A stretch of DNA of 48,653 nt from Candidatus Aquidulcis sp. GTDB taxonomy: Bacteria > Chloroflexota > Anaerolineae > UBA4142. The notes under the pieces were generated by a model. That model did not search any database and had not been told where the DNA came from. It worked only from the letters and a program-made list of their open reading frames with translations. This document shows positions 20,200 through 32,500 of the stretch, in pieces. The translations under genes and the position numbers were made by a program. The first letter of the stretch is position 1, and each line of letters begins with the position of its first letter. The DNA lies in the NCBI GenBank assembly GCA_020723345.1, contig DYJA01000048.1, forward strand, positions 1 to 48,653. The letters run 5' to 3'.

Positions 20200-22296
20200 T
20201 CAATTCTTTTTCCCCGCGCAATTGTACAACGACACCTGCATCCCTCCGAATCCCGGCGCGTTTGTGTTCGCGGTTCCATCCGGTGCGCCGAAATTTTGCG
20301 TCGTCGTGTTAAAGCCGACGAGCGTACACGCGTTGGTGATCCACGACGAAACATCCGATTGCATCGCGTTGGGTCCGCCCATTCCGCCGCCGCGTGCGTC
20401 GTAGTAGATAAAGCGCAACTCGTTCGCCGCGACCATCGCTTGCAATTCCGCGCTCGAAACGACTTTGTCATTCCCGTTGAATCCGCCGAGATACAGCACC
20501 GGACGTCCGGTCGCGAGCACGTAATCTGCGCCTTGCATCGAACTGGGAACTGCCAGCAAATATTTGACGTCTTGCGTGTTTGCTTGCAGATAATCGAGCA
20601 ATTGCTGATTTACTTGCGACCGGCCCATATTTGGCGGACCGGATGATCGTCCATCGTACGCGCTCGGCAGCGATTGATTCGCGCTGGAGTTGAAGACGGT
20701 CAGCGCAGACCAAATCGTCGGCGTGAGCAACAGCGCGGCGACGACGCAAACAAATCCGATCAGCGCGACGCGTTGCAATCTGCGGAACGGAATCAGCATC
20801 ATCGCCCCGATAACGTACAAACCAATCGCGACTGGCAGCCACCAGGCATTTCTCACGAATGAATTCGCCGTCGCGATTTGCAGCCATAGCGTGCCGGTCG
20901 CGGCGACGACGATCAGCGCTAGCGCGATCCAGGGATGCTTTTCGCGAATCCGCCACAACTCGACGACGCCGATGCCGACCAACGCGGCGATGGGCGCGCC
21001 GAGAATCGCGAGATAGTACTCGTGAAAGAATCCAGCGATGCTGAAGAACACTCCGCCGGTCAACAGCCAGCCGCCCCACAAAACGACGGCTTGATGTTTT
21101 GGCGCGATGTGCCATTGCGGGCGCGCGCGGAAGACGAGCACGCCCGCGCTGAACAACGCGAGGATCAACAGCCAACTTGTTTCTTTGCTCAACGGCGCGG
21201 TAAACAATCGCCACGCGCCGGGTTGTCCGATGTTGAAACCGCCGGGACCGCCGCCACCCGCCGGTCTACCTTGCGGCGGTTGAAATCCTTGCGGCGGCGC
21301 TTGACGTTGTGGAAGCGCGTCGTCGCGGATTTGACTTTGCGGAGGTTGGAATGTGCCGCCCGGCATTTGTCCGGGCGCGCCAGCGCGCGCGACGGTGCTC
21401 TGATTGCCGCCGAAGAGCGCGCTCAAAAAATTACCGCGCCCCATCGGTCCCATTCCGATCAACCGGTTCAATCCGTTGTAGCCGGTGATGAGATTCAATT
21501 CGGAATTGTCGCTGCTGCTGCCGACGTACGGGCGTTGATCCTCCGGCGTCAGATCGACGACGATCGCCCACGAAAGCGAAACGGCGAGCAGCACGATCGT
21601 CATCAACGCGAGATTAATCGCTTTGCGCCACAATCGCTCCGGCGAACCCAGGAAGTACAGCGCGTAAAACGCCGGCACCGGCAGGTACGCTTGGAGCATT
21701 TTGATATTGAAACCGACGCCGACCAAAATCGCGCCCAGAAATAAATAGCGCAATTTGCCGCGCTCGGTTGCGGCGATGAACGCCCACGCCGCGAGGAGCA
21801 GCGTCAAGATCAGTGTGCTGTCCATCGTGTTGTTGCGATCCGTCGCGACGACGATCGGCGTGATCGCCAACGCGAGTCCCGCGAGCAATCCGGCAATCGC
21901 GCCGAACGATTTGCGGACGAGATGATAGACGACGATCACCGACAAGATCCCGGCGACGATCTGCGGCAGCAGTACGCCGAAACCATTTACGCCGAAAAAG
22001 TACGCCGAGAGCACCTGAAACCACAAACCGACCGGTGGCTTGTCCACGCTGACTGATCCGCCCGGCTCGGCGGCGGCGAAGAAAAAGTTGTGCCACGATT
22101 GCAGCATCGCTTTGACCGCCGCGGTGTAATAGTGATTCGCGTCGCCGAGCGCGTCGAGATTGGCGAAGCGCAAGCCCGCCGCGAGCGCGACAATCGCCGC
22201 AAGCGCGATCAATTCGAGCGCGCGTTCACGCGAAATGCGCCACGCGCGCGTTCGCGCGATGTTTGGCGTAACTGTTTCGGAAACGAAAGTATTCAT
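20200..22296 (-). CDS. ArnT/YkcB-type membrane glycosyltransferase (GT39/GT83 fold)
   Basis: About 698 residues with 10 or more predicted membrane helices. The first extracellular loop has GDANHYYTAAVKAM and the following DKPPVGLW, the PMT-superfamily pattern for using a polyprenyl-phosphate sugar donor. A Gly/Gln/Pro-rich loop (about 320-390) interrupts the membrane part; the C-terminal soluble domain includes YVLATGRPVLYLGGFNGND and DARGGGMGGPNAM, typical of the YkcB group. It would transfer a sugar from a lipid carrier to an envelope polymer or lipid on the outer face. It is downstream of a GtrA-type protein, a common pairing. ATG 22296 is preferred because GGAG lies 9 nt upstream; ATG 22311 is in frame. 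Confidence 0.85.
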   Translation of the reverse strand: MNTFVSETVTPNIARTRAWRISRERALELIALAAIVALAAGLRFANLDALGDANHYYTAAVKAMLQSWHNFFFAAAEPGGSVSVDKPPVGLWFQVLSAYFFGVNGFGVLLPQIVAGILSVIVVYHLVRKSFGAIAGLLAGLALAITPIVVATDRNNTMDSTLILTLLLAAWAFIAATERGKLRYLFLGAILVGVGFNIKMLQAYLPVPAFYALYFLGSPERLWRKAINLALMTIVLLAVSLSWAIVVDLTPEDQRPYVGSSSDNSELNLITGYNGLNRLIGMGPMGRGNFLSALFGGNQSTVARAGAPGQMPGGTFQPPQSQIRDDALPQRQAPPQGFQPPQGRPAGGGGPGGFNIGQPGAWRLFTAPLSKETSWLLILALFSAGVLVFRARPQWHIAPKHQAVVLWGGWLLTGGVFFSIAGFFHEYYLAILGAPIAALVGIGVVELWRIREKHPWIALALIVVAATGTLWLQIATANSFVRNAWWLPVAIGLYVIGAMMLIPFRRLQRVALIGFVCVVAALLLTPTIWSALTVFNSSANQSLPSAYDGRSSGPPNMGRSQVNQQLLDYLQANTQDVKYLLAVPSSMQGADYVLATGRPVLYLGGFNGNDKVVSSAELQAMVAANELRFIYYDARGGGMGGPNAMQSDVSSWITNACTLVGFNTTTQNFGAPDGTANTNAPGFGGMQVSLYNCAGKKN

Positions 22297-22316
22297 TCGT
22301 GCAAACTCCATCTTCC

Positions 22317-22350
22317 AGACCTGTCAGGTTTTGGGAAACCTGACAGGTCT
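22317..22350. repeat. Family B palindrome, copy 1
   Basis: AGACCTGTCAGGTTT and its exact complement with a 4-nt loop. It encodes the last residues (RPVRFPKT) and stop codon of the GtrA-like gene and fills the gap to the glycosyltransferase. Confidence 0.85.
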
Positions 22351-22731
22351 GCCCGTGTTGAACGTCCAAAAATTGTTGATGAGAAAATTCCAGCCCAGCC
22401 CCACGCCGGTCGCGCAAATCTTGGCGACGAGCGCACCGAAAGATGGCGCGAGCAGCAGCACGATCAAATTGTTCAACATCAGCGCGCTCAGACTGACGAT
22501 CGCGAATTGCGAGAACTGCGCGCCGGTTGTTTTGCGCGGTCGATCCGTAAACGTCCAATTGCGATGCCACACAAAATTGTTGACGATGCCCGCGCTGTAC
22601 GAAAGCGTATTCGCCGCGAGCGTCGGCGCGCCGACCCAGGTGTGCAGCGCGGCAAAAAGCGAGATGTCGATGAGTGTTCCCAGCATCCCGACGATTAGAA
22701 AGCGCGAGATAGATCGGAGATCGTGAACCAT
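22324..22731 (-). CDS. GtrA-family membrane protein
   Basis: 135 residues with four predicted membrane helices. Family signatures are FLIVGMLGTLIDISLFAAL, the NTLSYSAGIVNNFVWHRNWTF segment and, in the second half, NFLINNFWTFN. GtrA-like proteins help move polyprenyl-phosphate sugars across the membrane, or regulate that step, for a partner glycosyltransferase, here the gene at 20200. ATG 22731 was chosen because it lies 10 bp after the stop of the small upstream gene; a GTG at 22803 is in frame but would overlap that gene. The C-terminal tail is encoded by a dispersed palindrome. Confidence 0.85.
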   Translation of the reverse strand: MVHDLRSISRFLIVGMLGTLIDISLFAALHTWVGAPTLAANTLSYSAGIVNNFVWHRNWTFTDRPRKTTGAQFSQFAIVSLSALMLNNLIVLLLAPSFGALVAKICATGVGLGWNFLINNFWTFNTGRPVRFPKT

Positions 22732-22741
22732 AGACCGCGCC

Positions 22742-22960
22742 CTACCTTTTTGGTTGTGACCGCTTGGTGTTTTCGATGATTGCGTTGCGGTCTGGGTGTC
22801 CACACAAATAACTGTACCCGAATGGCATCGCGTACTGACATCCGTGTGGTTTCGCGACCAGACATTCGGCGAACGTGCCGGTCAAATCCGCCGCGCGACA
22901 GACTTGCAGATCGGGCAGTGCGCGGATGACGCGATTGTTAGTATCTTCGTTGGACAACAT
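22742..22960 (-). CDS. Small Cys-containing protein, conserved-looking hypothetical
   Basis: 72 residues starting MLSNEDTNNRV. It has four cysteines: VCRAADLTGTFAECLV, GCQYAMPFGYSYLCGHPDR. The spacing C-x13-C, C-x11-C with FG and CxHP resembles small soluble proteins found in many environmental bacteria and could bind a metal or an iron-sulfur cluster; no function is known to me. GGAAAAG lies upstream of the ATG. The stop is 10 bp before the GtrA start, so they probably share a message. The reading frame is free of the skewed composition typical of shadow frames here. Confidence 0.6.
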   Translation of the reverse strand: MLSNEDTNNRVIRALPDLQVCRAADLTGTFAECLVAKPHGCQYAMPFGYSYLCGHPDRNAIIENTKRSQPKR

Positions 22961-22974
22961 AGACTTTTCCGGGT

Positions 22975-23009
22975 CAGACCTTCGAGGTCTTGTGGACCTC
23001 GAAGGTCTG
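22975..23009. repeat. Family B-like palindrome, copy 4 (CAGACCTTCGAGGTC)
   Basis: A 15-bp perfect inverted repeat with a 5-nt loop, between the helical exported protein and the small Cys protein. It could act as a terminator in either direction. Confidence 0.8.
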
Positions 23010-23018
23010 GTTACATTT

Positions 23019-23678
23019 CTAGCGTCTGCCTCCGCGACCGCCGCCCGGCGCACCCGCGCCATCGAATGGGACACCCATTCCGCGGACTCCGTCCTGACCA
23101 AAGCCGCCGACCCCGCCGCGTCCTCCGATGCCGAAGGGGCGCGTCAGATCGATGTTCTCTGGCTTGAGGTTCGCCTTCATCGTGTCGGCTTGCGCTTGCG
23201 TGAGTTTGCCGTCTTTCACCGCTTGATCGATCGCGGCTTTCTCCGCGTCCGCAATCGCGGTGCGAAGTTTAGTCACGTCGACGTTCTTTTCCTGCGCCAA
23301 CGCGAGCAGCGTCTTGGTTCGCAGCGCGGTCGTCAAGTCAGCACTCGTCATGCCCAGCGTCTTTGCCGCCGCGTCGAGTCCTGCGCTCGCAATGGTGCCG
23401 CCCGCTGTCGAACCCAGGATGCGATCGGCTTCTTGCTGCGTCAACAGACCTTGCTTGACGCCTTGCGCGGCGGCGTCCTTGCGCGCATCGGTCATCGCTT
23501 GTTGCAGTTTCTCGACGGTCGTGCCGAGTTTCTGCGCGAGCGTCTGCCAGTACAGATCCGCCCATGTCGTGGCGCTGGTCGTCGGACCTTGCGCGAACGC
23601 AATCGTTCCGCCGATCCCAGCGGCAAGCAGGACAAAGACCAGCGCGCCTGCCACGATGAATTTGGTTTTGTTTGACAT
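23019..23678 (-). CDS. Exported helical protein with Gly/Arg-rich tail
   Basis: 219 residues. A signal peptide or anchor (FIVAGALVFVLLAAGIGGTIAFA) is followed by repeated helical units, each with a short motif such as LAQKLGTTVEKLQQAM, AAKTLGMTSADLTTAL and LAQEKNVDVTKLRTAI. These resemble the tandem helix-hairpin repeats of small periplasmic or wall proteins in Chloroflexota and Actinobacteria. The last 40 residues are rich in Gly, Arg and Phe (GGRGGVGGFGQDG). Function unknown. It is the third gene downstream of the adaptor/permease pair and may be part of that unit. Confidence 0.75.
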   Translation of the reverse strand: MSNKTKFIVAGALVFVLLAAGIGGTIAFAQGPTTSATTWADLYWQTLAQKLGTTVEKLQQAMTDARKDAAAQGVKQGLLTQQEADRILGSTAGGTIASAGLDAAAKTLGMTSADLTTALRTKTLLALAQEKNVDVTKLRTAIADAEKAAIDQAVKDGKLTQAQADTMKANLKPENIDLTRPFGIGGRGGVGGFGQDGVRGMGVPFDGAGAPGGGRGGRR

Positions 23679-23738
23679 TTATCCTCCAGTGTTTTTTTTC
23701 GCGGAGCAAAGTTTTCGCGGAGCATGGCACGTAAAGTG

Positions 23739-23782
23739 GAGCCCACCGAGTGTACGCGTGAGATGGGGGTCCCAGTGGGCTC
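23739..23782. repeat. Hairpin in the 237-bp gap upstream of the helical protein
   Basis: GAGCCCAC (23739-23746) pairs with GTGGGCTC (23775-23782). The rest of the gap 23679-23915 holds only the CAGTGTTCAG repeat tract at 23830-23915; no gene was seen. Confidence 0.45.
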
Positions 23783-23829
23783 AACACATAGTCGGTATTA
23801 TTCGATAGGGCATCACCCCCTTTCCAGCA

Positions 23830-23915
23830 ACAGTGAACAGTGAACAGTGAACAGTATTCAGTGTTCAGTATCGAGTGTGGTGACTGTTCACTGTTCACCG
23901 CTGACTGTTTACTGC
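23830..23915. repeat. CAGTGAACAGT/CAGTATTCAGT repeat tract (family E), copy 1
   Basis: Tandem ACAGTGA units and CAGTATTCAGTGTTCAG are followed by the complementary GACTGTTCACTGTTCAC, giving a large imperfect hairpin right after the permease stop codon. A sister copy lies at 25169-25251. Confidence 0.75.
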
Positions 23916-25151
23916 TTATTCAAACCGCAGCGCTTCGATCGGGCGAAGCCGCGCCGCGCGATTCGCGGGATAACTGCCGAAGAATAATCCGACGCACGCG
24001 GAGAACACGATTGCCAGCACGACCGAATCGAGATCGACGACGGTGCGTAACGACGTTGAGCCGACCGACACGCCGGAGATTAGTCCGGCGATCAGCGCGC
24101 CGAGCAAAATTCCGATCAAGCCGCCCGCAAGACTCAGGATCATCGCTTCCGTCAGAAATTGGATCAGAATATCGCGTCGCCGCGCGCCGATGGCTTTCCG
24201 CAAGCCGATCTCGCGCGTCCGCTCCGTCACCGAGACGAGCATAATATTCATAATCCCGATGCCGCCGACGATCAACGAGATCGCCGCGAGTCCGCCGAGG
24301 AAGATCGTCAGCGTGCCGCTCACCTGGCTTGCCGTGTTCAGAATATCTTGCTGACTCGTGATGTTAAAGTCGTCCTCGAATTGAATGCGATGCCGGTCGC
24401 GCAATACTTCGCTGATCGATTGGATCACCGAATCCTGCACCGACGAATCGGCGATCTTGACGTTGATGACCGAGACCGAGTTGCCGCCGCGATATTGTCC
24501 CGTGCGACTCAGCCGCGTCATCGCCGTCGTCAGCGGCACGTACACCTGGGTGTCGCTGTTCATAAAGCCGGTGCCGCCTTTCGATTCCATCACGCCGATC
24601 ACGCGAAAGGTCTGCCCGCTGATGCGAATGGATTGTCCAATTGGATCCGCCGTGTCGAACAACGTCGTCGCGATCGATGAGCCGAGGACGACGACAGCCG
24701 AATTTGCGGTGACGTTCTGCGCGGTGACGAAATCGCCGCTCGCGAGTTTGACGTTCATCGCGTCGAGATATTCCGGCGTCACACCCAGCACGCGTCCGTT
24801 GGTGTTGTTGCCGAGATAGGCAAACTGTCCGAAACTTTCCACCTGCGGCGCAACCGCGACGACGTTTGGCAAGTCCTCCAGCGCGGTCGCGTCTTCTTTC
24901 GTCAACGTCGCCGCCGATCCTTCGGCGGAGCGAACGCCGCTGCTCGAAGTCGAGCCGGGGCGAACGTAGAGCAAGTTCGTGCCCATACTGTTGATCTGAT
25001 CGGTGATGCTCGCTTGCGTCCCGCGCCCAATTGAAAGCATTGCGATCACCGCCATCACGCCGATGATGATGCCGAGCATCGTCAAGCCCGACCGCATTTT
25101 ATTTGCGCTGAGACTCCGCAGCGCCACGCGTAAGATTTCTTGGAAATTCAT
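23916..25151 (-). CDS. MacB-like ABC transporter permease
   Basis: 411 residues: one N-terminal membrane helix (RSGLTMLGIIIGVMAVIAML), a large extracytoplasmic MacB_PCD domain (about 45-265) and a C-terminal FtsX domain with three helices, ending in the usual ANRAARLRPIEALRFE. MacB-type permeases are mechanotransmission proteins that work with an HlyD-type adaptor and an ATPase. The adaptor is directly upstream (25256), but no ATPase gene is in the neighbourhood. Likely function is export of a drug, peptide or lipid, or envelope-stress sensing. A divergent two-component system lies next to the adaptor. Confidence 0.9.
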   Translation of the reverse strand: MNFQEILRVALRSLSANKMRSGLTMLGIIIGVMAVIAMLSIGRGTQASITDQINSMGTNLLYVRPGSTSSSGVRSAEGSAATLTKEDATALEDLPNVVAVAPQVESFGQFAYLGNNTNGRVLGVTPEYLDAMNVKLASGDFVTAQNVTANSAVVVLGSSIATTLFDTADPIGQSIRISGQTFRVIGVMESKGGTGFMNSDTQVYVPLTTAMTRLSRTGQYRGGNSVSVINVKIADSSVQDSVIQSISEVLRDRHRIQFEDDFNITSQQDILNTASQVSGTLTIFLGGLAAISLIVGGIGIMNIMLVSVTERTREIGLRKAIGARRRDILIQFLTEAMILSLAGGLIGILLGALIAGLISGVSVGSTSLRTVVDLDSVVLAIVFSACVGLFFGSYPANRAARLRPIEALRFE

Positions 25152-25168
25152 TGTATCCTCTTTCGCCC

Positions 25169-25251
25169 AGTATTCAGTGTTCGGTATTCAGTTTTCAGTG
25201 TAAGTTTCTGAATACTGAACACTGGATACTGTTTACTGTTCACTGTTCACC
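25169..25251. repeat. CAGTATTCAGTGTTC repeat tract (family E), copy 2
   Basis: CAGTATTCAGTGTTC faces GAATACTGAACACTG across a short loop, then TGTTTACTGTTCACTGTTCACC. It occupies the whole gap between adaptor and permease genes. Confidence 0.75.
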
Positions 25252-25255
25252 ACGA

Positions 25256-26668
25256 TCACGGGGGCGGTCCGCCGCCGCTGATGCCCGGAATTCCCATGCC
25301 ACCGGTCGAAGTGCTCTTCGTCGTCGTTGTGTTGACGACGACCACGTCGCCTTCTTGCAAGCCGTCCATAATTTCGACGTACGAATCATTCGACAAGCCG
25401 ACAGTGACAACTTTCGTCGCGGTTTGATCTTTCTGCTTCACCGTCACGACTTTTTGATTGCCCTTGGTCGTCACGGCGCGCGGCGGGATCAACAGAACAT
25501 TGTCGCGGCGTTCGACTTCGAGCGTCAGGTTCGCAGTCATGCCGGGCTTGATCGAGCCATCGGCATTGGTGATTTCCAGGGTCACCGCATAGTTGACGAC
25601 GCCTGACGTGACTGAGCCGACCGGACTGATCGCGATCACTTGCGCGTTGTACGTTTTGCCGGTCAACGCATCCAGCGTCATCGTCGCGGTCTGTCCGATG
25701 TTGATCTTGGCGATGTCCACCTCTGCGACGGTCACTTTAACTTGCAAAGTCGATAGATCGACGATCGTCACGGCGGTTCCGTTCGCGTTATCGCCGATGC
25801 CGTAGTTCACCGCTGAGACAACGCCATCGTACGGCGCGACAAGTTTCGCATTGTCGAGCGCGCGCTGGGCTTGTTCGACGTTGAGTTTCGCGTTGTCGAG
25901 CGTGGCTTGCGCGGTCGCGAGTTTCGTCTCCAGATTTTTTTGCGCTTGTTCCAGCGCGACTTGCGCGTTCGTGTACGTTGCCTGCGCCGCTTTGAGATCG
26001 GAATCGTTGATCTTGGCTGCCGCGATTTTGTAACTCGCGAGCGCGGATTGGTACGAGATGGTCGCGGTTTGCAGCGTCGCCGCTTGCGTCGTCATGCCGA
26101 CATCGCCGCGCCACGCCACCGTGTTGTAATCGGCTTGCGCTTTTTTCAGCGCAATCTCCGTGGTATCCAAATTGGCTTTGGCGACGATCAGGTTATTCGG
26201 ATTCTGCGCGTTGTTCGCTTGTGCTGCCGCGAGCGCGGTCTTGGCGCTGTCGAAACTGGCTTGCGCGGTGCGGAGCGCAAAGTTCAAATCGTTTTTGGTC
26301 TGGTCATAACTGACTTGCGCGCTCGCGAGATTCGATTGCGCGGTCTTGAGCGCGAGATTGAGATTAGTCGTGTCGACTTCCATCAGCACGTCGCCCTTTT
26401 TCACCGTGTCGCCAACTTTGACGTTCACTTTAGCCACGCGCGCGCTGACTTCGAGTGTGCTGCTTTCGAACGCGGCGGCGACTGAGTTCGGCGCGGACAC
26501 ATTGCCTGCCGCGCTCACTGTCGCCGCGAGCGAGCCGCGTTTAACTGTCGTCGTTTGGACGCTAGCGGCGGCGGTCGTCTTCGCTTGCTGCGTCTGCCAG
26601 ACGTACACTCCGCCGGCGATGAGTGCGAGAACGAGGATAATTCCGATAAGAATAGTTTTGCGTTTCAT
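25256..26668 (-). CDS. HlyD/MacA-type efflux adaptor protein
   Basis: 470 residues. An N-terminal anchor helix (TILIGIILVLALIAGGVYVW) precedes a barrel-sandwich/lipoyl half (ARVAKVNVKVGDTVKKGDVL), a coiled-coil region of about 200 residues made of repeated A-x-L-x-x-A-Q heptads, the second lipoyl half (APYDGVVSAVNYGIGDNANG) and a beta-barrel domain. The long hairpin suits bridging to an outer structure or wall. GGGAGAG lies upstream of the ATG. It is the first gene of the unit containing the permease and is divergent from the response regulator. Confidence 0.9.
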   Translation of the reverse strand: MKRKTILIGIILVLALIAGGVYVWQTQQAKTTAAASVQTTTVKRGSLAATVSAAGNVSAPNSVAAAFESSTLEVSARVAKVNVKVGDTVKKGDVLMEVDTTNLNLALKTAQSNLASAQVSYDQTKNDLNFALRTAQASFDSAKTALAAAQANNAQNPNNLIVAKANLDTTEIALKKAQADYNTVAWRGDVGMTTQAATLQTATISYQSALASYKIAAAKINDSDLKAAQATYTNAQVALEQAQKNLETKLATAQATLDNAKLNVEQAQRALDNAKLVAPYDGVVSAVNYGIGDNANGTAVTIVDLSTLQVKVTVAEVDIAKINIGQTATMTLDALTGKTYNAQVIAISPVGSVTSGVVNYAVTLEITNADGSIKPGMTANLTLEVERRDNVLLIPPRAVTTKGNQKVVTVKQKDQTATKVVTVGLSNDSYVEIMDGLQEGDVVVVNTTTTKSTSTGGMGIPGISGGGPPP

Positions 26669-26736
26669 AAATGTCTCTCCCGATGAAGCGATTTCTGGCT
26701 AGATTGTAGATGGAGCGGATTAGAATTTTCCAAACC

Positions 26737-26814
26737 GAAATTGAAGTTATGCTGAGAAAATGCGCCGCCGTTCTCAACATTCCTTCAGCTCATCTTTAGT
26801 TTATTCTCAGGAAA
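26737..26814. promoter_or_regulatory. Tandem 11-bp boxes for an OmpR-type regulator between divergent genes
   Basis: On the plus strand four consecutive 11-bp units start at 26771, 26782, 26793 and 26804 (TTCTCAACATT, CCTTCAGCTCA, TCTTTAGTTTA, TTCTCAGGAAA), sharing T-C/T-A-G at the same positions. On the minus strand two similar units (TTCTCAGCATA, ACTTCAATTTC) lie at 26758-26737. Direct repeats of about 11 bp are the usual target of PhoB/OmpR-type dimers. The last plus-strand unit takes the place of the -35 of the promoter at 26822. Confidence 0.55.
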
Positions 26815-26821
26815 ACCATGC

Positions 26822-26827
26822 TATAAT
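26822..26827 (+). promoter_or_regulatory. -10 element of the two-component operon
   Basis: A perfect TATAAT 15 bp before ATG 26843, with no consensus -35 (GTTTAT at 17 bp). This is typical of promoters that need an activator bound just upstream. Confidence 0.65.
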
Positions 26828-26842
26828 AACGCCGGGCACTCG

Positions 26843-27550
26843 ATGACGAACTCGTTCGAGGAGAGAGAAAAAACAAATCCACCGCGCGTTCTCGCGGTGG
26901 ATGACGAACCGAATATCGTCGAATTTCTGCGCGTTGGACTGGGATACGAAGGTTATCACGTCGACGTGGCGATGGACGGACGCGCCGCGATTGATCGGCT
27001 GCGCGAAGAAACTTTCGATCTGGTGATTCTGGATGTGATGCTGCCGGGCGTGGACGGTTTTGAAATTTGCAAGCGCATCCGCGCGAATAGCGACGTACCG
27101 ATTCTGATGCTAACCGCGCGCGACGAAATTTCCGACCGCGTGCAAGGACTCGATCTCGGCGCGGACGATTACTTGACCAAGCCGTTCAGTTTCGCCGAAC
27201 TGCTGGCGCGTGTGCGCGCAATCTTGCGGCGGCGCGGCGCGATCATGGCGCGCGCGGTCTTGCGCTCGGCGGACATCACGCTCGATCGCGACGCGCACAC
27301 CGTCGAACGCGCGGGGCGGTCCATCGTGCTGACTGCCAAAGAATTCGAGTTGCTCGAGTTTTTCATGTCGCATCCGCGCCAAGTTTTTCGGCGCGACGTG
27401 ATCTTGGATCGCGTCTGGGGCTATGACTTTGCGGGCGACACCAATCTAGTTGACGTACACATCGGTCATTTGCGCGACAAACTGGGCGACCGTCCAGCGC
27501 GACTGTTGCACACCGTACGCGGCGTCGGTTACGTGTGGCGGGAGGAGTGA
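26843..27550 (+). CDS. OmpR/PhoB-family response regulator
   Basis: 235 residues. The receiver has the acidic pair in VDDEPN, the phosphoacceptor in LVILDVMLPGVDG, Thr in LMLTAR and Lys in LTKPFSFAEL. The C-terminal winged helix reads from about 140, with VLTAKEFELLEFFM and VDVHIGHLRDKLG, ending in TVRGVGYVWRE. It overlaps no gene but is 2 bp from the sensor kinase. Probable targets are its own promoter and the divergent adaptor/permease genes. The 5' leader is very short with no Shine-Dalgarno. Confidence 0.93.
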   Translation: MTNSFEEREKTNPPRVLAVDDEPNIVEFLRVGLGYEGYHVDVAMDGRAAIDRLREETFDLVILDVMLPGVDGFEICKRIRANSDVPILMLTARDEISDRVQGLDLGADDYLTKPFSFAELLARVRAILRRRGAIMARAVLRSADITLDRDAHTVERAGRSIVLTAKEFELLEFFMSHPRQVFRRDVILDRVWGYDFAGDTNLVDVHIGHLRDKLGDRPARLLHTVRGVGYVWREE

Positions 27551-27552
27551 CG

Positions 27553-32330
<4,778 letters not shown>

Positions 32331-32340
32331 AACGAAATGC

Positions 32341-32369
32341 TTGACACAAACCATCGTCGGGAATATATT
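32341..32369 (+). promoter_or_regulatory. Promoter for the GH106-related gene
   Basis: TTGACA (32341-32346), 17-bp spacer, TATATT (32364-32369). It is back to back with the beta-galactosidase promoter. A LacI-type palindrome like those at 45101 and 45178 was not seen here. Confidence 0.75.
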
Positions 32370-32389
32370 TCGACACGCAACTGATCATT

Positions 32390-32457
32390 GGGACACTGAT
32401 GAACACTGATTCGCACTGATTTTTTGATCTGTGTACATCTGTGTTAATCTGTGTCCC
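32390..32457. repeat. GGGACAC...GTGTCCC hairpin repeat (family F), copy 1
   Basis: Units CTGATGAACACTGAT and CTGTGTTAATCTGTG face each other and close with GGGACAC/GTGTCCC. It lies in the 5' leader of the GH106-related gene; another copy is at 48566. Confidence 0.8.
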
Positions 32458-32500
32458 AAATTATTTTCGATGATGTTGAACGCCACAAGGAGAATTTCCC

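Noticed and set aside
23830-25251. Possible CRISPR-like spacing of CAGTGTTCAG repeats
   Set aside because: The units are tandem or inverted without unique spacers of regular size, and no cas genes are nearby. They are hairpin-forming dispersed repeats.
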